From Sphaerisporangium album (GTDB taxonomy: Bacteria; Actinomycetota; Actinomycetes; Streptosporangiales; Streptosporangiaceae): a DNA stretch of 36,533 nucleotides. This document shows, piece after piece, positions 24,700 to 32,264 of this stretch. The notes under the pieces are model-generated. The model saw only the letters and a program-made list of their open reading frames with translations, was not told the DNA's origin and did no database searches. The stretch spans positions 1 through 36,533 of the forward strand of contig NZ_QOIL01000038.1 of NCBI RefSeq assembly GCF_003323745.1, in the 5' to 3' direction. Made by a program: the position numbers and the translations under genes. Every line of letters begins with the position of its first letter. Position 1 is the stretch's first letter.

Positions 24700-25823
24700 C
24701 GCCAATCCACTTCATCGAACGAGCCCTGCTCGGTGCGTTGCTCAACGACCCCCGTTCAGTGCACGGCGTGGCGGACCTGGCCGGACTGCAAGCCGAGGAC
24801 TTCTCAACCCCCCTGCACCGCGACCTGTTCGCCACCATGGTCAAGGCAGCCGCTGAGGCCAACATGCACACCATCGACGGCGTGAACCGGTTTCGGCGAG
24901 CCTGCGGCGCCACTGCGCTACGGCACAACCGCAACGCGCGCTGGCTGGCCAACCTGGCCGCCTCCGCCCCTTCCGGCCGTGCGGTCAACTACGGCTTCCT
25001 GGTCAACGAGGCCCACACCATGCGGCTCATCGCCCACCACATCGGCAGAGTATCGGCCGCACTGGCGCAGGCCGATCCCGCCGCCATGGAACTGGTGGGC
25101 GACGAGCTCCACGAAGCCCGCCGGGTAGTAGCCAAGCTGGCCGACCGGTGGCGAGTCGACCCGGCCACGACTGCAACCCCCCGCCCGCCTGCTGTCAGCG
25201 ACCCACAAGCCGCCCCGGTCCCACGGTGGTTCTTGCTCGCGCGGTACCAGGCAGCCGCCCAGGCGCGCCGGCAAGCCGCCCGGGAGGACCGCCTGATCGC
25301 CTCCCTGATCGGCGATCCATTCCAGATCGAAGACGTCCGGGGATGGCTGGAGGCCAGTGATTTCACCGCACCCGGCCGCGGGGAGCTGTACACCGCACTG
25401 CTGAAGCTCTATGACAGCGGTCAACCTTTCGATGTGGTCACGGTCGTCTGGGACGCCGCCATGAATGGGGGGCTCGACATGGACATCGACGCGTTCATCG
25501 CGCGCTACGACCGCGCCGAGCGAGGAGAGGCGATGCACCTGGCCCGCGACCTGGTGCGCCAGTCAATCGGCCGCGGGCTGGACAGCCAGGCCAGGCAACT
25601 GCTCCGCGCCGGCGGCCGCGCCGAGGCGGCCGTCTTGCGGGCGAATGCCGTCCTGGGCGAGGCGGCACGACGGTGGGGAGACTCACGTGCGCTCAGGACC
25701 GCCGACGTCTCCTACAGCGCGCCTGCCGCGTCGTCTGCGTTTACTGCCCCCGCCGAGCCTGCCGCGTTGCCGCCGCCCATCATCGTCCACCCGTCCACCC
25801 CACCCGCGCGCACAAGCCTGTGA
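24696..25823 (+). CDS. Tandem DnaB N-terminal-like domain protein A
   Basis: A 375-residue protein with two copies of a DnaB-N-like helical domain: ~5-115 (ERALLGALLNDPRSVHGVAD, LQAEDFSTPLHRDLFATMVK) and ~195-310 (EDRLIASLIGDPFQIEDVRG, ASDFTAPGRGELYTALLKLY). In replicative helicases this domain packs as dimers and binds primase. No RecA-like ATPase domain or Walker motif follows, so this is not a helicase. It is coupled by ATGA to the gene before and followed after 6 bases by a related gene. It may assemble with protein B, load a host or element helicase, or interact with the primase at 8834-11239; all three are inference. Confidence 0.78.
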   Translation: MTPIHFIERALLGALLNDPRSVHGVADLAGLQAEDFSTPLHRDLFATMVKAAAEANMHTIDGVNRFRRACGATALRHNRNARWLANLAASAPSGRAVNYGFLVNEAHTMRLIAHHIGRVSAALAQADPAAMELVGDELHEARRVVAKLADRWRVDPATTATPRPPAVSDPQAAPVPRWFLLARYQAAAQARRQAAREDRLIASLIGDPFQIEDVRGWLEASDFTAPGRGELYTALLKLYDSGQPFDVVTVVWDAAMNGGLDMDIDAFIARYDRAERGEAMHLARDLVRQSIGRGLDSQARQLLRAGGRAEAAVLRANAVLGEAARRWGDSRALRTADVSYSAPAASSAFTAPAEPAALPPPIIVHPSTPPARTSL

Positions 25824-25829
25824 TCGCCC

Positions 25830-26918
25830 GTGCCGCCCAGCGACCCCCGCACAACCGCCAGCCACGAGGCCAGCCTCTACGAGGCCTCCTGGCTGGATAT
25901 CCGCGCCGAGCAGGCACTGCTGGGAGCCCTGCTGCTCGATTTCGATCAACGCGATCAGGTGCGCGGCTGGCTGGAAGCGCTGGACTTCTACCGCCCCGCG
26001 CACGGCGAGCTCTACAAAATCCTGATGAGTCTGGACGGCGACGGCGCCACTGGGACGCCATCGCCAGCCATCTTACTGGAAAAGACCGGGCACCTGCCCG
26101 GAGTGACCGGCGCCTACCTGCACACCCTGATGGAGAGCTGCCCCAGGCAAGGCAACATCGCAAGCTACGGGCTCATGGTGGTGCAGGCCGACGCTCGCCG
26201 AGCCGTCGGCCTGCACGCCACACGCTTGGCCCAAATCGTTGACGTCCTTGCCCGCGGCGACGCCGACATGGACCAGTTGTTCGAGGTCAGCACCGTCGCC
26301 CGGATACAAATGGCGTACCTGTCGCAACGCCTTGCCACCCTGCCCACCTCCCCCCGACACGCCCTTCCCGAAGTGAGCGGCCCCCCCTCCTCCGACCAGG
26401 CCGCCGCACTAGCCGCCCAGCGCGAGCGGGAATTCTTGACCGGTCTCATCGCCGCCCCCCAGCTCATCGATCAGGTGCGGGACTTTCTGGATCCTGCCGA
26501 CTTCGCCGATCCGACACGCGGCGCGATCTTCGCCGCACTGCTCGACATGCGCACGCAGGGCACACCGATCGACATCCTCACCACCACTTGGGAACTACGA
26601 CACCGCGGCATCCTCACTGACGATCAGGCGAGCATGCAGTTCCTGCGCACCTTCACCGGCCCGCCGCCCGTCGCGCCGCTGTACATAGCCGCACAAATCC
26701 TCGAGGCAGCGACCGTGGCCCAGGCGCAGCTGGCCAGCGCCCGCCTCGCCGAGGGTGTCATCGACCAGCGCATCCCTGTCGCTTCCCTGGTCACGTCGGC
26801 AGAACAGGAGCTCACCGCCCTGACCGGCCGACGATCGCTCCACGCCCTCTTGCCCTACGTCTCGCCTGAGCAGGGCGATACGGGCAACGAGACCGTAACC
26901 TTCCGCACGGCGTCGTAA
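25830..26918 (+). CDS. Tandem DnaB N-terminal-like domain protein B
   Basis: A 362-residue protein from GTG 25830, the last gene of the transfer operon. It also has two DnaB-N-like units: ~25-130 (IRAEQALLGALLLDFDQRDQ, LDFYRPAHGELYKILMSLDG) and ~195-300 (EREFLTGLIAAPQLIDQVRD, PADFADPTRGAIFAALLDMR, then TPIDILTTTWEL). The patterns match protein A domain by domain, so the pair probably arose by duplication. No ATPase domain is present. The likely role is protein-protein assembly during DNA processing, but no direct evidence exists. Confidence 0.78.
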   Translation: MPPSDPRTTASHEASLYEASWLDIRAEQALLGALLLDFDQRDQVRGWLEALDFYRPAHGELYKILMSLDGDGATGTPSPAILLEKTGHLPGVTGAYLHTLMESCPRQGNIASYGLMVVQADARRAVGLHATRLAQIVDVLARGDADMDQLFEVSTVARIQMAYLSQRLATLPTSPRHALPEVSGPPSSDQAAALAAQREREFLTGLIAAPQLIDQVRDFLDPADFADPTRGAIFAALLDMRTQGTPIDILTTTWELRHRGILTDDQASMQFLRTFTGPPPVAPLYIAAQILEAATVAQAQLASARLAEGVIDQRIPVASLVTSAEQELTALTGRRSLHALLPYVSPEQGDTGNETVTFRTAS

Positions 26919-27152
26919 CCGCCTCTCGCACGGCTGAGCCGCCGACGGCTGACCTTGTCAGCATTACTCGGCCGCAGGCGGCGAAGAACGTAAGCGCGCA
27001 CGACTGCGCGTCGCAGTCTGGAGTGTCCCAAGTTCACTGATCGACAGGTTCACGGCCGGGCGCTGAGGCATCCGGACAGGGGATCGGCGCCTGATCAGGC
27101 TCAGGGTGTCGCGATGGGCGCACGGCCTGCGATCTTTCACCTGCGAAGCACG
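26919..27152. other. Intergenic region after transfer operon
   Basis: No convincing gene. A 7-bp hairpin GACTGCG/CGCAGTC with loop CGT lies at 27002-27018 and may terminate the transfer operon. The region could hold an oriT, but no nick-site consensus is recognised. Confidence 0.4.
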
Positions 27153-27227
27153 AAGGCCGGCGGATGACCTCCTGGGAGATCGCGGGTGGCACCCCTGTCC
27201 GCCGGCCTTCTTTCCGATCCGAAGGAA
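27153..27227 (+). ncRNA. TGGCAC-loop leader, copy 1 (orphan)
   Basis: A perfect 12-bp stem (27153-27164 with 27198-27209) encloses GGG-TGGCAC-CCC (27184-27195) and a 19-base insertion. TTCCGATCCGAAGGAA follows at 27212-27227. No CATTTA/-10 element was found in front. A GTG at 27232 is correctly spaced, but the frame from it runs through copy 2 without looking like a gene. It therefore seems to have lost its gene. Confidence 0.75.
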
Positions 27228-27331
27228 CGCTGTGCTGTCCCTCAGACCTCCCATGGTACGGGCTCCCGCCGAATGCCGAGCCGCCATACTCCACACCAAT
27301 GCCCCGCTATGTGACAAAAGCCTTGAACAAT

Positions 27332-27414
27332 CATTTAAAGGTATAATTAGGGATATGTCGTGTGGTGGCACCCACATGACACGCACCACGTCATCCGATC
27401 CGAAAACAGAAAGG
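27332..27414 (+). ncRNA. TGGCAC-loop leader with promoter, copy 2
   Basis: CATTTA (27332-27337) and GGTATAAT (-10 at 27342-27347) precede a 10-bp stem including one G-T pair (27356-27365 with 27372-27381). The loop is TGGCAC (27366-27371). TCCGATCCGA is at 27394-27403 and AGAAAGG at 27408-27414, 7 bases before GTG 27422. The transcript should start at or just before the stem. It drives the DUF4007 gene. Confidence 0.8.
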
Positions 27415-27421
27415 CGCACCT

Positions 27422-28738
27422 GTGCCTCACTCCGCAGCACGGCGGCCGCATCCGCCGACCGCCCCAACGGCCGAACAACTCCTGCTGTTCGCCGCCGATC
27501 CACCCCTTGCCACCCCCGCCTGCGGCGACCTCCCCCCAAATGCCCTGGCAGCCACTTGCACACCGACCTGGGCCCAGCACCGATCCAATCCACCCCGCTA
27601 CGGCTGGCTCGGCAGGGCCTACAACGCACTCCTTGCCGATCCCACGCTCTTCGCCCAGCACCACAGCATCACCGAACTCGCCGCCGGCAGCAGAAACCGC
27701 GCTATGTCCATCCGATTCTGGATGCGGGCCTTCAAACTCACCACTGAACACGACCAGGGAACCGGCCAGGCCCACCAGGTCCGCCTCACCGAACGGGCGC
27801 ACTGGCTGCTGAACCCCGACACCGGCGTCGACCCCTATCTGGAAGACCCCGCCAGCCTATGGCTCCTGCACTGGTGGCTCCTGTCACCGCCATGCCGCGC
27901 ACCGGCCTGGCACGTGGCCTTCAACCACATGCTCAGCACCTTCGGCAAAGACCAGTTCCACCGCCGGATCGCCAGTCTGGCGACCGAATCCAGATGGCGG
28001 ACCCCCAGCGCCAAGGTGGTCGACGACGAGCTCTCATGCCTGGTCCGCATGTACACCGCGACACGCAGCTGGGCCGATCAACCACTGGCCCACATCGAAG
28101 ACATCATCGACCGCCCTTTCGCCACGCTCGGCCTGCTGATCGTCCGCAACGACGGACTGCTTCATCTGGTGAACAAATCGGCCGTCGCCGTCCCCGCACA
28201 CGTGCTCGCCTACGCCTGCCTGGCCTACAGCCACGCGCTCCACCCGGCCGCCACAAGCATCGCCCTCCCTCGGCTGGCCGGCGACATCGGAGGCCCCGGC
28301 CGGGTGTTCCGCCTGTACACCGCCCAGCTCACCGAACGGCTGCGCCCGGTGATCGAGACACACCCCGGCATCCAGATCGTCGAATCCCTCGGGCAGGACA
28401 CCCTGGTGTTCGATCGTCCCGCCATGCCGATGGGCTGGGAACTGCTGGCGGGCCTCTACCCCACCACGGCCACCATCAGGCACCACCCGCGTCCGCCCCC
28501 TGACCTGCCCGCCATCGCCGGTCGGAGCCGGTCCACGTTCGAATTCCTGTGGATCGGCTCCAACCGGCGCATCCAACGACCACGCCGCGTCGGCGCCGAC
28601 AGGCCCCACCCGCTCGCCGGTCCACCTCCAGCGCTCCGCCCGGCACACGCACCACCCGCGGCCCTCCGGCGAATACAAATGAGCAACGCCGGAAAAGCTT
28701 GCGCACTGAATCGTCCACTCGATTCGAATTCCCGATAA
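27422..28738 (+). CDS. DUF4007-domain protein
   Basis: A 438-residue protein; GTG 27422 follows AGAAAGG of leader copy 2. Residues ~60-330 fit DUF4007: RYGWLGRAYNALLADPTLF, MSIRFWMRAFKL, DPYLEDPASLWLLHWWLLS and FNHMLSTFGKDQF. DUF4007 genes are, as I recall, found next to PAPS-reductase-like genes in phosphorothioation or defence-type loci, and such a gene follows here. The final ~70 residues (from ~365) are Arg/Pro-rich, unlike the family, and run to a stop inside the promoter of leader copy 3. The natural 3' end may have been lost or replaced. Biochemical function is unknown. Confidence 0.82.
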   Translation: MPHSAARRPHPPTAPTAEQLLLFAADPPLATPACGDLPPNALAATCTPTWAQHRSNPPRYGWLGRAYNALLADPTLFAQHHSITELAAGSRNRAMSIRFWMRAFKLTTEHDQGTGQAHQVRLTERAHWLLNPDTGVDPYLEDPASLWLLHWWLLSPPCRAPAWHVAFNHMLSTFGKDQFHRRIASLATESRWRTPSAKVVDDELSCLVRMYTATRSWADQPLAHIEDIIDRPFATLGLLIVRNDGLLHLVNKSAVAVPAHVLAYACLAYSHALHPAATSIALPRLAGDIGGPGRVFRLYTAQLTERLRPVIETHPGIQIVESLGQDTLVFDRPAMPMGWELLAGLYPTTATIRHHPRPPPDLPAIAGRSRSTFEFLWIGSNRRIQRPRRVGADRPHPLAGPPPALRPAHAPPAALRRIQMSNAGKACALNRPLDSNSR

Positions 28739-28797
28739 TATTGGTGTTGTCCGGGTGGCACCCCGGCCAACACCGTCCGATCCAGAAGAAAGCACAG
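28734..28797 (+). ncRNA. TGGCAC-loop leader with promoter, copy 3
   Basis: GATAAT (28734-28739) is a weaker -10 without the CATTTA box. The outer stem GGTGTTG/CAACACC (28743-28749, 28768-28774) and inner stem CCGGG/CCCGG (28751-28755, 28762-28766) are joined by a single T-C mismatch. The loop is TGGCAC (28756-28761). TCCGATCC is at 28776-28783 and AGAAGAAAG follows, upstream of ATG 28800 of the PAPS-reductase-like gene. Confidence 0.8.
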
Positions 28798-28799
28798 GT

Positions 28800-29783
28800 A
28801 TGAAACTCCCCCCTGCCTTGCCGTCGAAAGCCCAGCTAGAGCGACTGCGCGCCACCGCCACCTACCGAACTCTGAACCTGTGCTCTCTCGGCGCAGGCGT
28901 ACAGTCCAGCACACTCCTCATCATGTCGGCGCTCGGACTCGCCCCCCGCGAGATACCAAGATATGACGCGGTCATCTTCGCGGACACCCAATTCGAACCG
29001 GACGCCGTGTACAAGCACCTGGAAAAACTGCAGGAGATCGCCCACGCGGCGGACATCCCGTTCATCAGAATCAGCGCCGGAAACATCCGCCACGACGCGC
29101 TAAAACCATCGGGCCATTACGCCACCATGCCCCTGCACATCCTGGGCGACCAGGGCGGCCGCGGCATGCTGCGACGCCAATGCACCGACGAATACAAGGT
29201 CAAGCCCATCAGGCGCAGCGTCCGCGCAGTGCTCGGCGCGCCCATCGAAGACGGCCATGTCGGAAAAGTGCCCGCCGGACGCTACGCTATGCAGCACATC
29301 GGTTTCTCATTCGATGAGGAGCGGCGGGTAAGAGACGAACCGCCAGGCGCCTACAACGAGCTGGAATACCCGTTGATCCGGCTGCGAATGACCCGCCAGG
29401 ACTGCATGGACATGCTCGCGCAGTACGGTTTGGAAAACACACCCAAGTCCGCCTGCATCGGGTGCCCGTTCTCCGGAAACAGCCGCTGGCGGGCCATGCG
29501 CGACACCCAGCCTGACGACTGGGCCGCCGCAGTCGAATTCGACGAGCAAATCCGCCACGGCCACCCCGCCGCGGGCGTTGCGCTGAAAGGCCGTGCCTTC
29601 GTCCACCGTTCCCGCGTCGCCTTGGCACAGGCGGACATCGACCGTGTGACCGCGCACGAATGGCGCGGCCGTCAAGGGGAGATCAGCCTCGCCCGCTACG
29701 AGGAGGAGCCCCCCGGCTGCTCTCCTTATGGCTGCCGACGCACAGAGATCCCCCCGGAAGCCGCCGTCGAGGCAGGTGCCTGA
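28800..29783 (+). CDS. PAPS-reductase-like PP-loop protein
   Basis: A 327-residue member of the adenine-nucleotide alpha-hydrolase (PP-loop) superfamily. The ATP-binding motif is SLGAGVQSSTLLIM (~31-44), followed by DAVIFADTQFEP and a Cys pair in CIGCPFSG that could bind a cluster or metal. ATG 28800 is chosen because it follows the leader copy 3 ribosome-binding site; a longer frame would read through the leader. The family includes DndC-like enzymes that activate sulfur transfer to DNA and phage or mobile-element homologues of unknown role. Beside a DUF4007 gene, sulfur-based modification or defence is a reasonable inference. No DndD/DndE/SspB-like partners are visible. Confidence 0.85.
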   Translation: MKLPPALPSKAQLERLRATATYRTLNLCSLGAGVQSSTLLIMSALGLAPREIPRYDAVIFADTQFEPDAVYKHLEKLQEIAHAADIPFIRISAGNIRHDALKPSGHYATMPLHILGDQGGRGMLRRQCTDEYKVKPIRRSVRAVLGAPIEDGHVGKVPAGRYAMQHIGFSFDEERRVRDEPPGAYNELEYPLIRLRMTRQDCMDMLAQYGLENTPKSACIGCPFSGNSRWRAMRDTQPDDWAAAVEFDEQIRHGHPAAGVALKGRAFVHRSRVALAQADIDRVTAHEWRGRQGEISLARYEEEPPGCSPYGCRRTEIPPEAAVEAGA

Positions 29784-29814
29784 TCACCACGGGTAACCCG
29801 ACGACGTAGAAACC

Positions 29815-29844
29815 GGGCTGGCCGGCCAACCCACCGGCCAGCCC
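29815..29844 (+). terminator. 11-bp hairpin after PAPS-reductase-like gene
   Basis: GGGCTGGCCGG (29815-29825) and CCGGCCAGCCC (29834-29844) pair perfectly around an 8-base loop. CCCCGAAAGGAA follows, 10 bases before ATG 29866. It could be a terminator, but its place directly before CCGAAAGGA mirrors the TGGCAC leaders without their loop, so it may be a diverged relative. Confidence 0.6.
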
Positions 29845-29865
29845 TCACCCCGAAAGGAAACACAC

Positions 29866-30351
29866 ATGGACGCCATCATCATCGCCACACCGGACTGGGC
29901 GCTCGGCCGCCGGAGCGGAACGATCGAGCCGTACGGCAACCAGGAGTCGGTATACGCCCGCGCGCGAGAACTGCCCTGCGAGCACGTGACGATTTTGCAG
30001 CGCAAGGGCGAGGAGTGGATCCCCGTCGAGCCCCTGTACGCCTGGTGCGTGGGAAAGCCCGACTTCGACCACACGCTGTGCGCCGAGCGGACGGATGGGC
30101 ACGAGCCCCGCACCTGGGTTCTGCGCTACGACGGCGGCCATGGCGCCGAAAAGCACACCTTCGGCACGGCGGGCGAGGCCCTCAACGCCCTAGTGATCGA
30201 GGCGCGGGAGAACTGGCAGCGCGTCAACGACCTGAAGCGGCCGGACCTCCCCACCGAGCCGCCTGCTGACGACGCCGAGGCGACTCAGCTCTTCATGACC
30301 GCGCTGGGCGAGACCTACGAACTGAAGTTCGCGGGAGCTGACGCCAGGTGA
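29866..30351 (+). CDS. Hypothetical protein
   Basis: A 161-residue acidic protein from ATG 29866 after CGAAAGGAA. It contains MDAIIIATPDWALGRRSGTI, a DFDHTLCAERTDG segment and TWVLRYDGGHGAEKHTFGTA. No family is recognised. The stop overlaps a GTG of the next, frameshifted ORF (GTGA). Confidence 0.7.
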   Translation: MDAIIIATPDWALGRRSGTIEPYGNQESVYARARELPCEHVTILQRKGEEWIPVEPLYAWCVGKPDFDHTLCAERTDGHEPRTWVLRYDGGHGAEKHTFGTAGEALNALVIEARENWQRVNDLKRPDLPTEPPADDAEATQLFMTALGETYELKFAGADAR

Positions 30352-30495
30352 CCGCTCGCCTGACCTACTGCTACGACAACGCCGACAAGGACCTACATCC
30401 ACCCCGGACACCATGACGGCCGCGAAGAACCGTATCTGCGGGTCGTCGACCAGCGGCAGGGGAGCCGAGCCTTGAGCTCCCAATGCGCACGCTGA
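30348..30495 (+). pseudogene. Frameshifted small gene
   Basis: GTG 30348 starts VTARLTYCYDNADKDL, which stops early. Shifting one base at about 30391 gives TYIHPGHHDGREEPYLRVVD continuing to a TGA at 30493-30495 that overlaps the next gene. The two halves read as one ~48-residue protein broken by a single-base insertion. It may be a real mutation, a sequencing error or programmed frameshifting, of which no slippery site is evident. Confidence 0.5.
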
Positions 30496-30725
30496 CATGG
30501 CTCACCTTCGCCCAGCGCGCTGAACTCTTCCCCGGTCTGGCCAAGGAGAGGCCCGCGCGGATGGAGGAGCTGGTTGCCCTGCTGGACCGGCAGGGCGCAG
30601 TGGAGGAGACCCTCGAGCGTGCGCGCCGCCGGCGGGCGAACGACGCCGCCCCCGACGCGCATGTCGACAGCTTCAACCCCCTGCACGACGGCCCGAACGT
30701 CCTGGACGACGAACCTTCCTTCTAA
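30483..30725 (+). CDS. Small hypothetical protein
   Basis: An 80-residue helical protein (TWLTFAQRAELFPGLAKERP, MEELVALLDRQGAVEETLER) with an Arg-rich middle and acidic end. No family is recognised. It overlaps the frameshifted ORF by 13 bases and is followed by a strong hairpin, so it ends the short unit that begins at 29866. Confidence 0.6.
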   Translation: MRTLTWLTFAQRAELFPGLAKERPARMEELVALLDRQGAVEETLERARRRRANDAAPDAHVDSFNPLHDGPNVLDDEPSF

Positions 30726-30732
30726 CACCCTC

Positions 30733-30759
30733 GCCGGGCAGGCTCAATGCCTGCCCGGC
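30733..30759 (+). terminator. Strong hairpin terminator
   Basis: GCCGGGCAGGC (30733-30743) and GCCTGCCCGGC (30749-30759) form a perfect 11-bp stem with loop TCAAT, 7 bases after the stop of the 80-residue gene. Confidence 0.75.
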
Positions 30760-30985
30760 ACCGAACCCCTCGTGAAGATGCCGGGCTCGGCGACAGATCT
30801 TCACGGCTCGAAACCCGACCCGCAGCCATGCGGTGGACATACCGACGCCGAGGTCTGGTGACCTCTCCCTACCGACCTCCGGAAACCAGTGGATGACGGC
30901 CGAGGCCGCGCGGCGCTGGCGGACCCCGGCAGCGCGGGGGTCACCACCAGGGCAGACAGACGGCAAGACCTATCCACGAATCGTG
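30760..30985. other. Intergenic, no gene seen
   Basis: Between the hairpin terminator and the decayed leader copy 4. No ORF has a plausible start and composition. Confidence 0.4.
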
Positions 30986-31023
30986 CATTTAGTGGTAAAA
31001 TGAATGTATTCAGCTGGGTGGCA
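30986..31023 (+). ncRNA. Decayed TGGCAC-type leader, copy 4
   Basis: CATTTA (30986-30991), GGTAAAAT (-10 at 30996-31001) and GGGTGGCA (31016-31023) match the start of the intact leaders. The 3' arm and the TCCGATCC box are missing, as the sequence continues AAAGCACGTC. The promoter may still work, but the hairpin cannot form as in the others. Confidence 0.6.
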
Positions 31024-31049
31024 AAAGCACGTCGTCATCGGCTGCGAGG

Positions 31050-31345
31050 GCCATCAATCACATCGCCTCGTCGGAGGCGCTCGGGCTGTCGCGTGACCAG
31101 CTGTGTAACTGGCTCGATGACTTTCTTCCAACTGGGCGCGGAGCATTGGGGCCGGTTCGGGAACTGGACGCTTCCGACTGCGAGCAGTCCGCAGTGTCGT
31201 TGGGAATCCCTGAGCCGCACCAGGTGGTCGAGGGCCACAAGATACCGGCGTCCCGCGGACGGACACCCAAGCGCGGCAAGCCCCTGCACTTGGCCGGACG
31301 CGCATCGTCACCCCCGTGGTGGACGAGCGAGATTCAAGCGCCATG
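31050..31345 (+). pseudogene. Remnant ORF behind decayed leader
   Basis: An open frame without a start reads AINHIASSEALGLSRDQLCN, WLDDFLPTGRGALGPVREL and HKIPASRGRTPKRGKPLHLA. It looks protein-like and lies just after leader copy 4, so it is probably the 3' part of a gene whose 5' end was lost together with the leader's 3' half. No family is recognised. Confidence 0.35.
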
Positions 31346-31380
31346 CGGCGCAGTTGTGACTCGAATACAAGGAGAAGCAC

Positions 31381-31803
31381 ATGAGCACGAAGCTAACGGC
31401 CAAGGACCGGGCCGCGCTGAACCGGGCGGCCGGTATGAACTACGCGGCCAGCCAGAGCGAATACTACGTTATCTACTACAAACGCGGAAGCCCGGACCAG
31501 CAGGTCGCCGGCCCATTCGACGGCAGCTTCGGCGCGAGCCATGCAATGACCGTCGCCCGCGACCGCAAGACCGATCGCATCGTCCAGCGCAAGAAGACAC
31601 TTTCCTGTGTCTACGGGGAATTCGAGCTGGCGCAGATCGACAAGAACGGTGACATCATCGAGGACTCGGCCGCCCATGCGTTGGCCCGTTGGCTGGTGTC
31701 TCTGGACAACCCCGACGACCAGGCGGCTATGGAGGAGCGTGGCGAGCTGACGCTGGCCGACATCATCAAAAAGGCCCGCGAGGCGCTTGGTCCGGACGAA
31801 TAA
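31381..31803 (+). CDS. Hypothetical protein
   Basis: A 140-residue protein from ATG 31381 with an AAGGAGAAG ribosome-binding site. It contains YAASQSEYYVIYYKRG and a FDGSFGASHAMTVARDRKTD segment; the C terminus is helical (LTLADIIKKAREALG). No family is recognised. No TGGCAC leader precedes it. Confidence 0.7.
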   Translation: MSTKLTAKDRAALNRAAGMNYAASQSEYYVIYYKRGSPDQQVAGPFDGSFGASHAMTVARDRKTDRIVQRKKTLSCVYGEFELAQIDKNGDIIEDSAAHALARWLVSLDNPDDQAAMEERGELTLADIIKKAREALGPDE

Positions 31804-32264
31804 CAGCTGCGCACCATAGTCTGCCGACGCGCCGGCCCTGCCCGCGCTGCCTGAGGTGCCCTCTCGAAGACCAGCGACGAGGACAACGACGAGCTGATCC
31901 TCACCGTTGATATGCCCGGCGGCCTGAGGCGCGCTACCGAACTGCCCAAATCTAAGGGATCGGTCGGGTAGTCGTGATCGGGCCGAAACGGGCCCGTGCG
32001 CACTGACCGAACTGGTCCCCTATCGCAACCGGTTGCTACGCAACCTGGACGACTTCGGCAACCGCCGCGACGACTCGAACTGGTGGTACGTACCGCCGGT
32101 TCTGCCACGGCAAAACCACCCCGCACCCCCGGCGGACCGGCAACGCCGAACCCGGCACCAACTCCTTCTGCTGTAACGACTGCGGGGACCCGCGACTCCC
32201 GCACGGCGTAAACATCGCTGGACGGCCACCCGCGCCCAATCGATCGGAAAGAGAGGAACCACAC
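31804..32264 (+). other. Gene-poor stretch with coding remnants
   Basis: Short protein-like pieces occur without valid starts: DELILTVDMPGGLRRATELP ending near 31970, then LLRNLDDFGNRRDDSNWWYV near 32040-32090 in one frame and NSFCCNDCGDPRLPHGV in another. This looks like one or two eroded genes rather than a functional region. The last ~30 bases hold the ribosome-binding site of the DUF6927-like gene. Confidence 0.4.

Noticed and set aside
26964..27629. 221-codon minus-strand ORF across the leader region
   Set aside because: It runs antisense through two leaders and the start of the DUF4007 gene and has no recognisable motif.
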